This document shows, piece after piece, positions 32,406 to 41,151 of a stretch of DNA of 56,998 nt (position 1 is its first letter; each line of letters begins with the position of its first letter). The notes beneath the pieces were generated by a model, which had not been told where the DNA came from, did no database searches, and saw only the letters and a program-made list of their open reading frames with translations. The stretch is taken from NCBI GenBank assembly GCA_025210655.1, contig JAOARG010000026.1, forward strand, positions 1 to 56,998. Direction: 5' to 3'. Both the position numbers and the translations under genes were made by a program. Source of the stretch: Bacillota bacterium (GTDB lineage Bacteria; Bacillota; Clostridia; Peptostreptococcales; Acidaminobacteraceae).

Positions 32406-33584
32406 ATGAATTACAGTTTGGTCAAAAGACCTGTATGGGCTGAGATTAATCTTGATAATATAGAGAAAAATTTTAAGTCGGTAAAAGAAATAGTAGGTAA
32501 AGATGTAAAAGTAGCAGCGGTAATTAAGTCGGATGCATATGGTCTTGGAGCTGTTGAAATAGCACCTATTTTTGAAAAAAACGGTGCTGACTATTTCGCA
32601 GTTGCAACCTTAACTGAGGGAATTCAACTGAGGAGAAGACATAGGGAGATTCCAATTATGATTCTTGGATATACACCTGTAGAAATCATTGGAGATGTAA
32701 TCGAAAATGATATAGAACAAACAGTATATACTAAAGATCAGGCTATGGCTTTTAATCATGTTGCCAGGGAATATGGTAAAAAAATTAAGCTTCATATAAA
32801 TATTGATTCGGGCATGAATAGATTGGGATTTAGACCAAGTGAAAAGGCCATAGATGATATAGAGTATATTTGCACAAAACTAGAATATGTTGATGTAGTC
32901 GGTATATTTACTCATTTTGCAGTAGCTGATGAGACTGATAAGAGTTTTTCTAGAAAACAGATGGATAAGTTTTCGTATGTGATAGAAGAGATAGAAAAAA
33001 GAGATATCGATATTCCACTTAAGCATGTTTCAAACAGTGCTGGAATAATTGATATGCCTGAATATAATTTCAATATGGTTAGGGCTGGAATCATTCTATA
33101 CGGTTGTTATCCTTCTGAATTTGTTGAACAGGATAAGCTAGAGATTGAGCCGGTTATAAATCTAAAGGCAGAGATTTCTTATGTAAAAGAGGTACCTAAA
33201 GGGGAAGGTATAAGTTACGGACTTACTTATACAACAAATGATGAAAAAAGAATTGCAACTCTTCCAATTGGATACGGTGATGGTTTTAGTAGACTTCTTT
33301 CTGGCAAGGGAAAGGCCATTTGTAAAGATCATATTGTTCCAATTGTAGGTAGAATTTGTATGGATCAATGTATGATTGATGTTACGGGATTAGATGTAAA
33401 TGTAGGTGATGTAGCAACCCTATACGGAAGTGAAGAAAAAAGTTCTATAAGCATAGATTCAGTAGCTAAATCTTTGGGTACAATAAACTATGAAGTACTT
33501 TGTATGATACACAAAAGGGTTCCAAGGATTTATATTAAGGAAGGGGAAGTTGTAAAAACCAAGGATTATGTACTTATGGAATAA
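32406..33584 (+). CDS. alr: Alanine racemase
   Basis: 392 residues from the ATG at 32406 (GTGGAGG 7 nt before); an upstream in-frame TTG at 32373 overlaps nnr and is rejected. The PLP lysine lies in VAAVIKSDAYGLGAV (about residue 40), the active-site Tyr region is GEGISYGLTYTT, and the family segments GRICMDQCMIDVT and NSAGIIDMPEYNFNMVRAGIILYG are present. It makes D-alanine for peptidoglycan. It sits between nnr and a mazEF-like pair, a gene order widespread in Firmicutes. Confidence 0.95.
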   Translation: MNYSLVKRPVWAEINLDNIEKNFKSVKEIVGKDVKVAAVIKSDAYGLGAVEIAPIFEKNGADYFAVATLTEGIQLRRRHREIPIMILGYTPVEIIGDVIENDIEQTVYTKDQAMAFNHVAREYGKKIKLHINIDSGMNRLGFRPSEKAIDDIEYICTKLEYVDVVGIFTHFAVADETDKSFSRKQMDKFSYVIEEIEKRDIDIPLKHVSNSAGIIDMPEYNFNMVRAGIILYGCYPSEFVEQDKLEIEPVINLKAEISYVKEVPKGEGISYGLTYTTNDEKRIATLPIGYGDGFSRLLSGKGKAICKDHIVPIVGRICMDQCMIDVTGLDVNVGDVATLYGSEEKSSISIDSVAKSLGTINYEVLCMIHKRVPRIYIKEGEVVKTKDYVLME

Positions 33585-33639
33585 TAAGGAACATAGTTTT
33601 TATCTACTTACAATCGGGTCTTTATATAATTGGATACTG

Positions 33640-33648
33640 TGATATAAT
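33640..33648 (+). promoter_or_regulatory. Extended -10 promoter for the mazEF-like pair
   Basis: TGATATAAT, with a perfect TATAAT (33643-33648), lies 200 nt before the antitoxin start. The toxin-antitoxin genes thus have their own promoter and a leader of about 190 nt, apart from alr. Confidence 0.5.
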
Positions 33649-33847
33649 TAACATAATGGCAGCTTTGGAATCGGGGAACATTCTGTCGGAAAATTTAAGA
33701 CAAAAGTAGTATTTACAATAGTTTTAGATGTATAGAATACTTTTAAATGGTGTAGGCAATTAAGTTGGTTTTAAGATTTTTTCGATAGCCTCGAATTTAA
33801 CTTTTCATGAAATATAGAAAATGGTGAAAAGATGGAGGTATTATCCT

Positions 33848-34099
33848 ATGAATTACAACAAAGAGTCTGGAAGATTAACATTTGAATATTTTAACAATAG
33901 GAAGAAAAAATTTTCTGGAGAAGCAAAAGCTCATTTCTTACCAGAGGACTTTTCAACCTATAAGAGGAGTATTGAAGAACTAAAGGACGCGTATATTAAT
34001 ATGGGGGATATTAATTTAGATTTCGCTGAATTTGGTTTTGTTAATGATGTAGATTCGTTAAACGAGTATTTATCAAAATTGTCGTCGGAGTGTGAATAA
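33848..34099 (+). CDS. Putative antitoxin preceding mazF
   Basis: 83 residues from the ATG at 33848, which has GGAGG 9 nt upstream; an ATG at 33821 has none. The position before mazF matches that of the antitoxin, but the sequence ([24 protein letters not shown], then an acidic C-terminal half) shows neither a ribbon-helix-helix pattern like YdcD/MazE of Bacillus nor an AbrB-type fold I can see. The acidic C-terminus could bind the toxin. Its stop lies close to the mazF start, giving coupled translation. Antitoxin identity is inferred from position only. Confidence 0.6.
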   Translation: MNYNKESGRLTFEYFNNRKKKFSGEAKAHFLPEDFSTYKRSIEELKDAYINMGDINLDFAEFGFVNDVDSLNEYLSKLSSECE

Positions 34100-34100
34100 T

Positions 34101-34463
34101 TTGAATATTAAAAGAGGAGATGTCTACTTTGCTGACCTCAGCCCAGTAAGGGGAAGTGAGCAAGGTGGACAAAGACCGGTACTTATTATACAAAATAATG
34201 TAGGGAATAAATATAGCCCTACAGTTATAGTTGCGGCTATTACTGCCCAGATTTCCAAGTCTAAACTACCGACCCACATTGAAATAAAAGCGGGGAAGGT
34301 AGGTCTTACCAAGGATTCTGTAATCTTACTTGAGCAGGTTAGAACTATTGATAAGCAAAGATTGATACAGAAAATTGGAAAGTGTAACAGAGAATTGATG
34401 AAGAAGGTTGACAAGGCACTTGCTCTTAGTGTTGGTCTTCAAATGGATTTTTCTGAGGAATAG
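34101..34463 (+). CDS. mazF: MazF/PemK family endoribonuclease toxin
   Basis: 120 residues from a TTG at 34101, chosen because GGAG is 10 nt upstream; a GTG at 34092 lies only 1 nt after that site. Family motifs: [31 protein letters not shown] at the N-terminus (Arg and loop of the RNA site), [18 protein letters not shown] and [17 protein letters not shown]. Length and sequence match NdoA/YdcE of Firmicutes, which cuts single-stranded RNA at short motifs. It follows the putative antitoxin directly, and a large terminator follows at 34491. Confidence 0.93.
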   Translation: MNIKRGDVYFADLSPVRGSEQGGQRPVLIIQNNVGNKYSPTVIVAAITAQISKSKLPTHIEIKAGKVGLTKDSVILLEQVRTIDKQRLIQKIGKCNRELMKKVDKALALSVGLQMDFSEE

Positions 34464-34490
34464 GGGCATAGGCAAGATTTACATATTTAA

Positions 34491-34558
34491 AAAATCTATG
34501 GCTATCTTTAATATTCCAGAGGATTATTTCTTCTGGGAAGATAGTCATAGATTTTTTT
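34491..34558 (+). terminator. Large terminator after mazF
   Basis: AAATCTATGGCTATCTT pairs with AAGATAGTCATAGATTT, an inner CCAGA/TTCTGG stem extends it, and seven T follow. The stem is about 17 bp with one mismatch. Confidence 0.85.
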
Positions 34559-34661
34559 CCTGTTTATATAATGGTAAATATGTTAAATGCTTATGACATT
34601 GCTTCTAAACTAATGAAATAATCTGTAAGATGTAGTAAAATAGTTATCTAGGAGGTAAAAT

Positions 34662-35135
34662 ATGAAAAAGTCATTTTTGATAGTTTTTTTACTTGCGTCT
34701 TTCTTTGTTTTTAGTGCTGTTGATGCTTCAGCAGTGTTTGAACCTGGAACGGATCAAGATCCTTTGGTAACAATGGGATATGTTGAGCAAAGAATAGAAC
34801 AATTACAGTATTATGTTGATAAGAACTTTGCTAAGTCGGGTGAAGCTAAGTCAACTGTTTCAAATACAGAATCTCCAGTTTTTGAAGTTGTAAAACTTGA
34901 GGTTGGACAAAAGGTATTGTTTGGAGCTAGTACTGAATTTATACTTAGATCTGGGGAAGCATCTATTATTTCAGGTGAAAATGGAATAGCAGATTTAACA
35001 GATGGTATTGATCTTACAAATACTCAAGCAGTTCCAAAAAATCACCATCTACTTGTTCCTAAAGCAGATGGAAGAGGCTTTAAATGTAATACTTTAGTAT
35101 ATGTAATGATTAAAGGTGCATATAATGTACAGTAA
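34662..35135 (+). CDS. Secreted protein of unknown function, first gene of the polysaccharide operon
   Basis: 157 residues with a signal peptide (1-24, ending VDASA). A short helical stretch (about 38-55, YVEQRIEQLQYYVDKNF) is followed by a compact region (TEFILRSGEASIISGENGIADLTDGIDL; NHHLLVPKADGRGFKCN; VYVMIKGAY). I recall similar small clostridial secreted proteins of unknown role but cannot name the family. It has AGGAGG before the ATG and sits 27 nt before a DUF4330 gene, so it is probably co-transcribed with the envelope operon. Confidence 0.7.
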   Translation: MKKSFLIVFLLASFFVFSAVDASAVFEPGTDQDPLVTMGYVEQRIEQLQYYVDKNFAKSGEAKSTVSNTESPVFEVVKLEVGQKVLFGASTEFILRSGEASIISGENGIADLTDGIDLTNTQAVPKNHHLLVPKADGRGFKCNTLVYVMIKGAYNVQ

Positions 35136-35162
35136 AATAAGTAATATTTATAGAGGTGAATT

Positions 35163-35648
35163 ATGATAATAAATAAAAAGGGTAAACTATTTGGTCTAGT
35201 AAATATCGTAGACCTTTTTGTTGTGATATTAATTGCTGCACTAGCTTTTGGTGGGGTATCCAAGTTTTCAAAGTTAAATAGCTTAGGTTTAAAACCTCAG
35301 AACGAAGCCACTGTTGAGCTACTTATGGACGAAGTTACTAAGGGCTTTGTTGACAATGTTTATGAGGGTCAGAAGTTGTATGACTCTATTAGAGGAAATG
35401 ATTTTGGAAAGGTTGTTTCTTTTGAGTATAAGCCCCACATGGAGCTTATAGTTGATGAGTCAGGTAAAGGTGAAATGACTGAAATTCCAAATTCTTATGA
35501 TTTGTATCTTACTGTAGAAGCAAAGGGAACTTTTGATGGGGATGGATTTCTTATTGAAACCAAGAGATACTTTATAGGATCTGAAACTAGATTGAAATCA
35601 GATGTATATGTGTCAAATACAGATATTTTAAATATAATAAAAAAGTAG
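35163..35648 (+). CDS. DUF4330 family membrane protein
   Basis: 161 residues: a short cytoplasmic start (INKKGKLFGLVNIVDL), one membrane helix (about 17-33), then an extracytoplasmic beta-rich domain. The GKLFGLVNIVDLFV start is shared with the gene at 38633 (GRIFGLVNYFDLLV), so they are paralogues. DUF4330 proteins are found in envelope polysaccharide loci of Firmicutes and cyanobacteria; their function is unknown. Its place beside a Wzy-like protein suggests a role in polymer export or assembly. Confidence 0.8.
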   Translation: MIINKKGKLFGLVNIVDLFVVILIAALAFGGVSKFSKLNSLGLKPQNEATVELLMDEVTKGFVDNVYEGQKLYDSIRGNDFGKVVSFEYKPHMELIVDESGKGEMTEIPNSYDLYLTVEAKGTFDGDGFLIETKRYFIGSETRLKSDVYVSNTDILNIIKK

Positions 35649-35657
35649 GTAATAATA

Positions 35658-36188
35658 ATGAAACATAGTTTAATTTATAAGTTTGTAATTAAAATATGCT
35701 CTGTGATTTTGCAGTATTATGATAATAGTATTTTAGCAAAAATTATTAGATCTATTGTAAATGGAATTATTATATCCTATGAAACATCCTATATTAATAA
35801 AATAATAAAAGATAAAAAGGATATATATGAAGAGTCTATATTCAGAAGAATAATAGATTTTCTTTTGAAAATCTTTAATGTGATTCTTTCATTTATCAAT
35901 AGAGTGTTTTCAAAAGTTAAGTATTCAAAATCGAATGATATAGTGATGGATTTAAATAGCCTAGACAAATCACTAGCCCTAGTAGGAAAGTTTTTACTAG
36001 TTTATGGAGTGATATCAGGAATTATTTCTGTAATAAGAGGAAATATTATTATGTTTGCAGTTATGATCACTATTTCACTTATAGGTATAGTATTGGCAAG
36101 TTCTAAGAGTATGGAGTATTTTCGTAATAGTTTAATATATAGGATATTGACATATTTTGTATCCTTTAGGTCAAAGGAGTGGAATTAG
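35658..36188 (+). CDS. Unrecognised membrane protein in polysaccharide operon
   Basis: 176 residues, basic, with an amphipathic N-terminal half (many Ile, Lys and Tyr) and two membrane helices at about 108-125 and 128-148. I recognise no family. Its TAG stop shares one base with the GTG start of the Wzy-like gene (TAGTG), so the two are translationally coupled. A helper of the polymerase is plausible. Confidence 0.6.
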   Translation: MKHSLIYKFVIKICSVILQYYDNSILAKIIRSIVNGIIISYETSYINKIIKDKKDIYEESIFRRIIDFLLKIFNVILSFINRVFSKVKYSKSNDIVMDLNSLDKSLALVGKFLLVYGVISGIISVIRGNIIMFAVMITISLIGIVLASSKSMEYFRNSLIYRILTYFVSFRSKEWN

Positions 36189-37516
36189 TGGAAGTAAATA
36201 ACTCTAGTAGTAGAATTAACAAAGTTACAATTGCTGCAACAGCTATTGTAGTTGCTCTACTTGGCCTAGTAATTGGAATTGAATTTTCCCTAGGACTTCT
36301 TTTAGTCCTATTAGGAGGATTTATTATAGTTTCAAGGCCAGAGTTGGGAATCATGTTATTTGCATTAACATATCCTTTTTTAGGAGATATGAAAATCATG
36401 GTTCTAAGTTTTCTAGTCCTTGCAGTTTACCTTTTTAAAGCTTTAAGGGATGGAAAAATAGAGTTTGATAGAGTGCCAGTTACATATCCTATTATATTTT
36501 ATGTAGTTGTTCTCTTATTTAGTAGTTTTTTATCTGTAAATCCTTCCGGTAGTTTAAGGGATTTGGCCCTTAATATAACTGGAATGTTTTTCGTGTTTAT
36601 AGCAATGAATTATGAAATGAAGAAAGAAACTGTATTTTCAATAATAAAATTTATGATTCTTTCATCGTTCTTTGTATCTCTATATGGTATATATCAGTAT
36701 ATTGTTGGGGTTCCAATGGAAAGTGGATGGGTAGATCAAACACAAAATACTCAACTGAAGATGAGAATCTATTCAACATTTGAAAATCCAAATGTACTTG
36801 CTGAGTATCTTGTTATGATGATTCCAGTAAGTGTTGCATATATTGTTTATAACAAGAATTGGGGCAAAAAAATTCTCTTTGGTGCTATGTGCCTTGTACA
36901 AATTTTATGTATTGGTCTTACTTACTCCAGAGGTGGATGGTTAGGCCTTGTAGTAAGTTGTGGATTGTTCTTAGTAATAAGTAATTACAGATTTATTTTT
37001 CTTATGATACCTATGGGATTGTTGGGATTATATCTAATGCCTTCATCGATTCTTCAAAGAATATCTACTATAGGATCTTTGAAAGATAGTTCTAATTTTT
37101 ATAGATTTAATCTATGGCAGAAATCTGTAGACATTATTAAGGATTTCTGGATGTCTGGAATAGGTCTTGGTTATAAGGCTTTTATGGATATTACTCCCCT
37201 ATATATCAAGAATGCCAATCCTTATCATGTTCACAATACTTATATTCAACTTATGATAGAGACAGGTTTATTTGGCTTGTTATCCTTCCTGTTGATGATA
37301 ATTTCTTTAGTGAAAATGGGCTTTGAGGTATTTTCTTCTAAATGCTCAAGGGAGATTAAGATACTTATAATGGCGTTTGTTTGTGGTATTTTAGGTGTAA
37401 TGGTTCACGGTATAGCTGAGCATGTACTTTTTAATCCTAAAATTATTTATAGTTTCTGGTTTAATATTAGTATTATAGTCATGTTATACAGATTACACAA
37501 GAAAGAGGCTAGGTGA
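36188..37516 (+). CDS. O-antigen ligase/polymerase-like membrane protein (Wzy family)
   Basis: 442 residues from a GTG at 36188 with AGGAG 9 nt upstream. About ten membrane helices flank a large external loop. Wzy_C family features include FENPNVLAEYLVMMIPV, YSRGGWLGLVVS and HNTYIQLMIETGLFGLLSF. Such proteins polymerise or ligate lipid-linked repeat units outside the membrane. Neighbouring genes (GT4, CsaB, TagA/WecG) suggest a secondary cell wall polymer rather than a capsule. Polymerase and ligase roles cannot be separated by sequence. Confidence 0.85.
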   Translation: MEVNNSSSRINKVTIAATAIVVALLGLVIGIEFSLGLLLVLLGGFIIVSRPELGIMLFALTYPFLGDMKIMVLSFLVLAVYLFKALRDGKIEFDRVPVTYPIIFYVVVLLFSSFLSVNPSGSLRDLALNITGMFFVFIAMNYEMKKETVFSIIKFMILSSFFVSLYGIYQYIVGVPMESGWVDQTQNTQLKMRIYSTFENPNVLAEYLVMMIPVSVAYIVYNKNWGKKILFGAMCLVQILCIGLTYSRGGWLGLVVSCGLFLVISNYRFIFLMIPMGLLGLYLMPSSILQRISTIGSLKDSSNFYRFNLWQKSVDIIKDFWMSGIGLGYKAFMDITPLYIKNANPYHVHNTYIQLMIETGLFGLLSFLLMIISLVKMGFEVFSSKCSREIKILIMAFVCGILGVMVHGIAEHVLFNPKIIYSFWFNISIIVMLYRLHKKEAR

Positions 37517-37524
37517 AGATAATA

Positions 37525-38628
37525 ATGAATATTTTATTACCAACTATGACGTTGGATATTGGTGGGGCAGAAACCCATATAGTTGAATTGGCTATTTCCC
37601 TTAGAAAAAGGGGTTATAAGCCAGTGGTTGTTTCTTCAGGTGGAGTTTATCAGAAAAAACTTGAGGAGTCAGGTATAGAGGTATATAATGCACCTCTTGA
37701 TAGTAAGTCCCCAAGGGCGATTATTAAATCGGTTAAAATTATGAATAAGTTGATAGTGGAAAAAAATATAGAGCTTATTCATGCCCATGGTAGAATACCA
37801 TCACTTGACGGAAAAATTTCATCTTTTATGACAAAGATTCCAATGATTACAACAGCTCATGCTAAGAATACAACTAGCTTTGTATATAAGGCACTGACTT
37901 TTTGGGGTGAAAAGGTTATTGCAGTAAGTGATGATATTAAAGATCATTTAGTAAAAAACTTCAACCTTTCAGAGGATAAGATTACAGTTATTACAAATGG
38001 TATTAATATGAATACCTTTATTCCTAAAAGTGGAAGTGAAGAACTTGTTGCAGAACTTGGTCTTGAAAATACATCTAAGAAAATACTATATATTAGTAGG
38101 CTTTCAGGTGATCTTACACCGGTGGTATTAAATCTAATAGAAGCCTTTGTAAACATTGAAGATGAAATGGATTTGATTATTGTTGGAGATGGAGAAGATA
38201 GAAAAGATATTGAGTTTAGTGTAAGTAAGGTGAATTATTCTCATAAAATAAAAGTTCTTGGAAAAAGAACAGATATACCTGAGCTCCTTGCTATATCAGA
38301 TTTGGTTGTGGCAGTTTCAAGATCAGCTTTAGAGGCGATGGCTATGGAAAAAAATGTTCTTCTATACGGTGGAGAAGGTTATCTTGGCTTATATGATAAA
38401 GATATAAAGGGAAGGGGCATGAAAGACAATTTTACTGGCAGACTTTCCAATGATAAAATTGATGCTGAAATTTTAAAAAATGATATAGAATCTTTTTTCA
38501 AAATGGAAGAAGAAAAAAGAAAAATGTATAGATTAGATTCTAGGGAAATGGTTGAAGAACACTATTCTTTAGAAAAGATGGTTGATAAGACAATTGACTT
38601 TTACAATATAGTTTTGAAAAGGAGATAG
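37525..38628 (+). CDS. Glycosyltransferase, GT4 family
   Basis: 367 residues from the ATG at 37525; a GTG at 37513 is the alternative. A GT-B fold with LDIGGAETHIVELA at the N-terminus, ITTAHAKNTTSF, VIAVSDDIKDHLV, and a C-terminal domain with LYISRLSGDLTPVVLNLIEA, LIIVGDGEDRKDIE and VAVSRSALEAMAM (usual E-x7-E region altered). It adds a sugar from a nucleotide donor to a lipid-linked chain in the cytoplasm. Donor and acceptor are unknown. In operon with Wzy-like and CsaB genes. Confidence 0.85.
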   Translation: MNILLPTMTLDIGGAETHIVELAISLRKRGYKPVVVSSGGVYQKKLEESGIEVYNAPLDSKSPRAIIKSVKIMNKLIVEKNIELIHAHGRIPSLDGKISSFMTKIPMITTAHAKNTTSFVYKALTFWGEKVIAVSDDIKDHLVKNFNLSEDKITVITNGINMNTFIPKSGSEELVAELGLENTSKKILYISRLSGDLTPVVLNLIEAFVNIEDEMDLIIVGDGEDRKDIEFSVSKVNYSHKIKVLGKRTDIPELLAISDLVVAVSRSALEAMAMEKNVLLYGGEGYLGLYDKDIKGRGMKDNFTGRLSNDKIDAEILKNDIESFFKMEEEKRKMYRLDSREMVEEHYSLEKMVDKTIDFYNIVLKRR

Positions 38629-38632
38629 ATTT

Positions 38633-39130
38633 ATGAAATTCATAGATGAAAAAGGCAGGATTTTTGGATTGGTTAATTATTTTGACCTTCTTGTAATTCT
38701 GTTAATCGGAGTACTTGCCGCAGGATTATTATATGTAAAAAACAATAATATTACAGAAGTAATAAATTCCAATCAGCAAAAAGAAGTAATAATTGATTTT
38801 TATGTAAGTGGAGTAAGAAATGTTACTGTTGATAATATTGAAGTAGGAGATATTGTTAAGAACAGTGAGACAAGAAAAGTCCTTGGAGAAGTAATAGAGA
38901 AAACAGTAGGACCTAAACAGGAGACAATAGTACTAAAATCAGGTCAAGTAAAAAAGGTCGATATTCCTGATAAGTACGATATGATACTAAGAGTTAAGGG
39001 ATTTGGCGATGTTAACGGTGACGAAATTATGTTAGCCAACAAAGATTGTAAAATAGGTCTTCTTATGACAATAGAATCACCAAAAATACAGACAACACCT
39101 GTAATATACGGACTAGAAATTGTGGAGTAG
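38633..39130 (+). CDS. DUF4330 family membrane protein, second copy
   Basis: 165 residues: N-terminal IDEKGRIFGLVNYFDLLV, one membrane helix (about 18-36) and an extracytoplasmic domain of beta strands (VIIDFYVSGVRNVTVDNIEVGD; DKYDMILRVKGFGDVNGDE). It is a paralogue of the gene at 35163. Having two DUF4330 genes on either side of the polymerase and GT4 suggests two non-identical parts of one complex. Function unknown. Confidence 0.8.
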   Translation: MKFIDEKGRIFGLVNYFDLLVILLIGVLAAGLLYVKNNNITEVINSNQQKEVIIDFYVSGVRNVTVDNIEVGDIVKNSETRKVLGEVIEKTVGPKQETIVLKSGQVKKVDIPDKYDMILRVKGFGDVNGDEIMLANKDCKIGLLMTIESPKIQTTPVIYGLEIVE

Positions 39131-39152
39131 AAATTTTTTAGGAGTGCGTAGA

Positions 39153-40238
39153 ATGAAGAAAATATTCATTTTCGGGTATTATGGATTCAAAAATGCAGGG
39201 GACGATGCAATCCTTGATTCTATTATCAGGGATTTTAGAAAGAAGGATGAAAATATATCATTCAGTGTCCTAACATATAATTCTGAGTATATAAAAAACA
39301 GATTTAATGTGGAGCCTGTAAGTAGATCCAGATATTCCGATATAATAAAACACATAAAAAATTCAGATCTTGTAATAAGTGGTGGTGGTTCATTGCTTCA
39401 GGATGTTACTAGCAGTAGATCCTTGTATTATTACATTGCTATGATTCTACTTGCCAAATTTTTTGGTAAGAGGGTAATGTTTTATTGTAATGGATACGGC
39501 CCAGTAACTAAGCCACGAAATAAGTCGATTATGAAATGGGTTGTTTCTAAGGTAGACTTGATTACTTTAAGGGATGAAAAGTCATATGAAGAAATAATAA
39601 GTATGGAGAACAATTCCAATGTTTACCTTACTGCAGATGCTGCTTTTACTATGGAAAAACAAGAAGACTCAAGAATAGATGATATTCTTAAGGCAGAGGG
39701 GATTTCCCATGAAGGTAATCTGGTAGGTATTTCAGTAAGACCTTGGAAGAATGATAATAATACTATTGATTTGTTTAGAAAAGTGGCTAGATTTTTAATT
39801 GAAAAAGGCTATAAAGTCGTTTTTATTCCGATGAAATTCCCAGATGATAAAGAAATTTCCGAGGAAATATTAAAGGGACTTGATAACTCAGCATATGTAA
39901 TAAAGAACTATTATTCACCTAGTGAGGTTAGTGGAATCCTTGGTAAGTGCAATTTTATTATAGGTGTGAGACTGCATTCACTTATATTCTCAGCTATAAA
40001 TGAGATACCCTTTATTGGGGTTGAGTATGATCCGAAAATAAAAGCATTTTGCCAAATGGTAGAGCAAAATAATGCAGGTGACATAGAAAACTTGACCTTT
40101 GACCAAATATGTAATAATATTTTAGAGTTAGAAAAGGAATATGATTCTAGGTTAGCTAAAATAAAAAAGTATAAATCAATTCTTAAGGGGAAAGTAAATG
40201 CTTCTGCACAAATGGGAATTGATTTACTAACTAAGTGA
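39153..40238 (+). CDS. csaB: Polysaccharide pyruvyl transferase, CsaB-like
   Basis: 361 residues from the ATG at 39153 (AGGAG 12 nt upstream). Family signature: FGYYGFKNAGDDAILDSII at the N-terminus, SGGGSLLQDVTSSRSLYYY, GVRLHSLIFSAINEIPFIGVEYDPK near residue 280. CsaB transfers pyruvate from phosphoenolpyruvate to a ManNAc residue of secondary cell wall polymer. That ketal is what SLH domains bind, and the window encodes two SLH proteins at 7732-11665. Confidence 0.92.
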   Translation: MKKIFIFGYYGFKNAGDDAILDSIIRDFRKKDENISFSVLTYNSEYIKNRFNVEPVSRSRYSDIIKHIKNSDLVISGGGSLLQDVTSSRSLYYYIAMILLAKFFGKRVMFYCNGYGPVTKPRNKSIMKWVVSKVDLITLRDEKSYEEIISMENNSNVYLTADAAFTMEKQEDSRIDDILKAEGISHEGNLVGISVRPWKNDNNTIDLFRKVARFLIEKGYKVVFIPMKFPDDKEISEEILKGLDNSAYVIKNYYSPSEVSGILGKCNFIIGVRLHSLIFSAINEIPFIGVEYDPKIKAFCQMVEQNNAGDIENLTFDQICNNILELEKEYDSRLAKIKKYKSILKGKVNASAQMGIDLLTK

Positions 40239-40250
40239 TAAGGTGAATTT

Positions 40251-40985
40251 ATGAATAAAGGTTATGTAAGAATACTTGGGATAAGAATAGACAAATTAAC
40301 AAATCAAGGAGCATACAATAAGTTTTTGACTTTTTTTGATGAAAAGGGAACGAAAACAATTTATACTCCAAATACAGAAATTGTTATGAAAGCCCAAGAA
40401 GATGAAGAATTAAAGGAAGTTCTAGAGAATGGGGATATGATTATCCCTGACGGTATAGGATTAATATATGCTTCAAAAATATATGGTCTAGGTCTTTCTG
40501 AAAGGGTTACAGGAATAGATATGATGGAGAAAATGCTTGATTATTGCAATAAGACAGGCAAATCAATTTTTATTCTCGGTGGAAAACCTGGAGTAGCTGA
40601 AACAGCAATGATGAATATTCAAAGCCAGTATAGCAATATACTTTCAGCAGGCACTATGGATGGATTCTTTTCAGAAGATGAGGAATTGAAAGTTGTTGAT
40701 AAAATCAACGAATCAAAGTGTGATATTCTTTTTGTTGCACTAGGTGCACCAAAGCAGGAAAAATGGATTGCTAAGTATCAAAAGGTACTGACTGCTTCTG
40801 TAGCCATTGGCGTAGGTGGATGTGTAGACGTTTGGTCAGGTAATGCAAAAAGGGCTCCGCAAGTATTTATTAAACTTGGGCTTGAATGGTTCTACAGATT
40901 ACTGACTGACCCAAGAAGAATATTTAGAATGATGGCAATACCTAAATTTATAGTGAAGGTACTTATAACTAGGAATAAAGGTTAA
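40251..40985 (+). CDS. tagA: WecG/TagA/CpsF family glycosyltransferase (GT26)
   Basis: 244 residues, full length. Motifs: TIYTPNTEIVMKAQED, DGIGLIYASKIYGLGLSERVTGIDMM with the catalytic Asp/Thr region, GGKPGVAETA, DILFVALGAPKQEKWIAKY and GVGGCVDVWSGNAKRAP. TagA adds ManNAc to the lipid-linked GlcNAc primer, the first committed step of wall teichoic acid and secondary wall polymer linkage units. That ManNAc suits the neighbouring CsaB. Last gene of the operon; a terminator follows at 40991. Confidence 0.92.
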   Translation: MNKGYVRILGIRIDKLTNQGAYNKFLTFFDEKGTKTIYTPNTEIVMKAQEDEELKEVLENGDMIIPDGIGLIYASKIYGLGLSERVTGIDMMEKMLDYCNKTGKSIFILGGKPGVAETAMMNIQSQYSNILSAGTMDGFFSEDEELKVVDKINESKCDILFVALGAPKQEKWIAKYQKVLTASVAIGVGGCVDVWSGNAKRAPQVFIKLGLEWFYRLLTDPRRIFRMMAIPKFIVKVLITRNKG

Positions 40986-40990
40986 GTATT

Positions 40991-41034
40991 AAGTGGATTA
41001 TGGAATTTTATTTCCCTGTATCCACTTTTTTTTT
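40991..41034 (+). terminator. Terminator of the polysaccharide operon
   Basis: AAGTGGAT/ATCCACTT stem (40991-41027) with a long loop, followed by nine T. A TATAAT at 41059-41064 begins the next unit. Confidence 0.8.
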
Positions 41035-41151
41035 GTTCTAAAATCATCCCATCTATGTTATAATTCTATTTGGTTGACTTTGGGGAGAGTTTATCTATAC
41101 ATATGTCTGCTAGTTAATAGATAGCAGAAAAAACTTAAAATGGGGGAAGTT

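Noticed and set aside
34408..34596. Plus-strand open frame of 62 codons after mazF
   Set aside because: It overlaps the end of mazF and the terminator stem.
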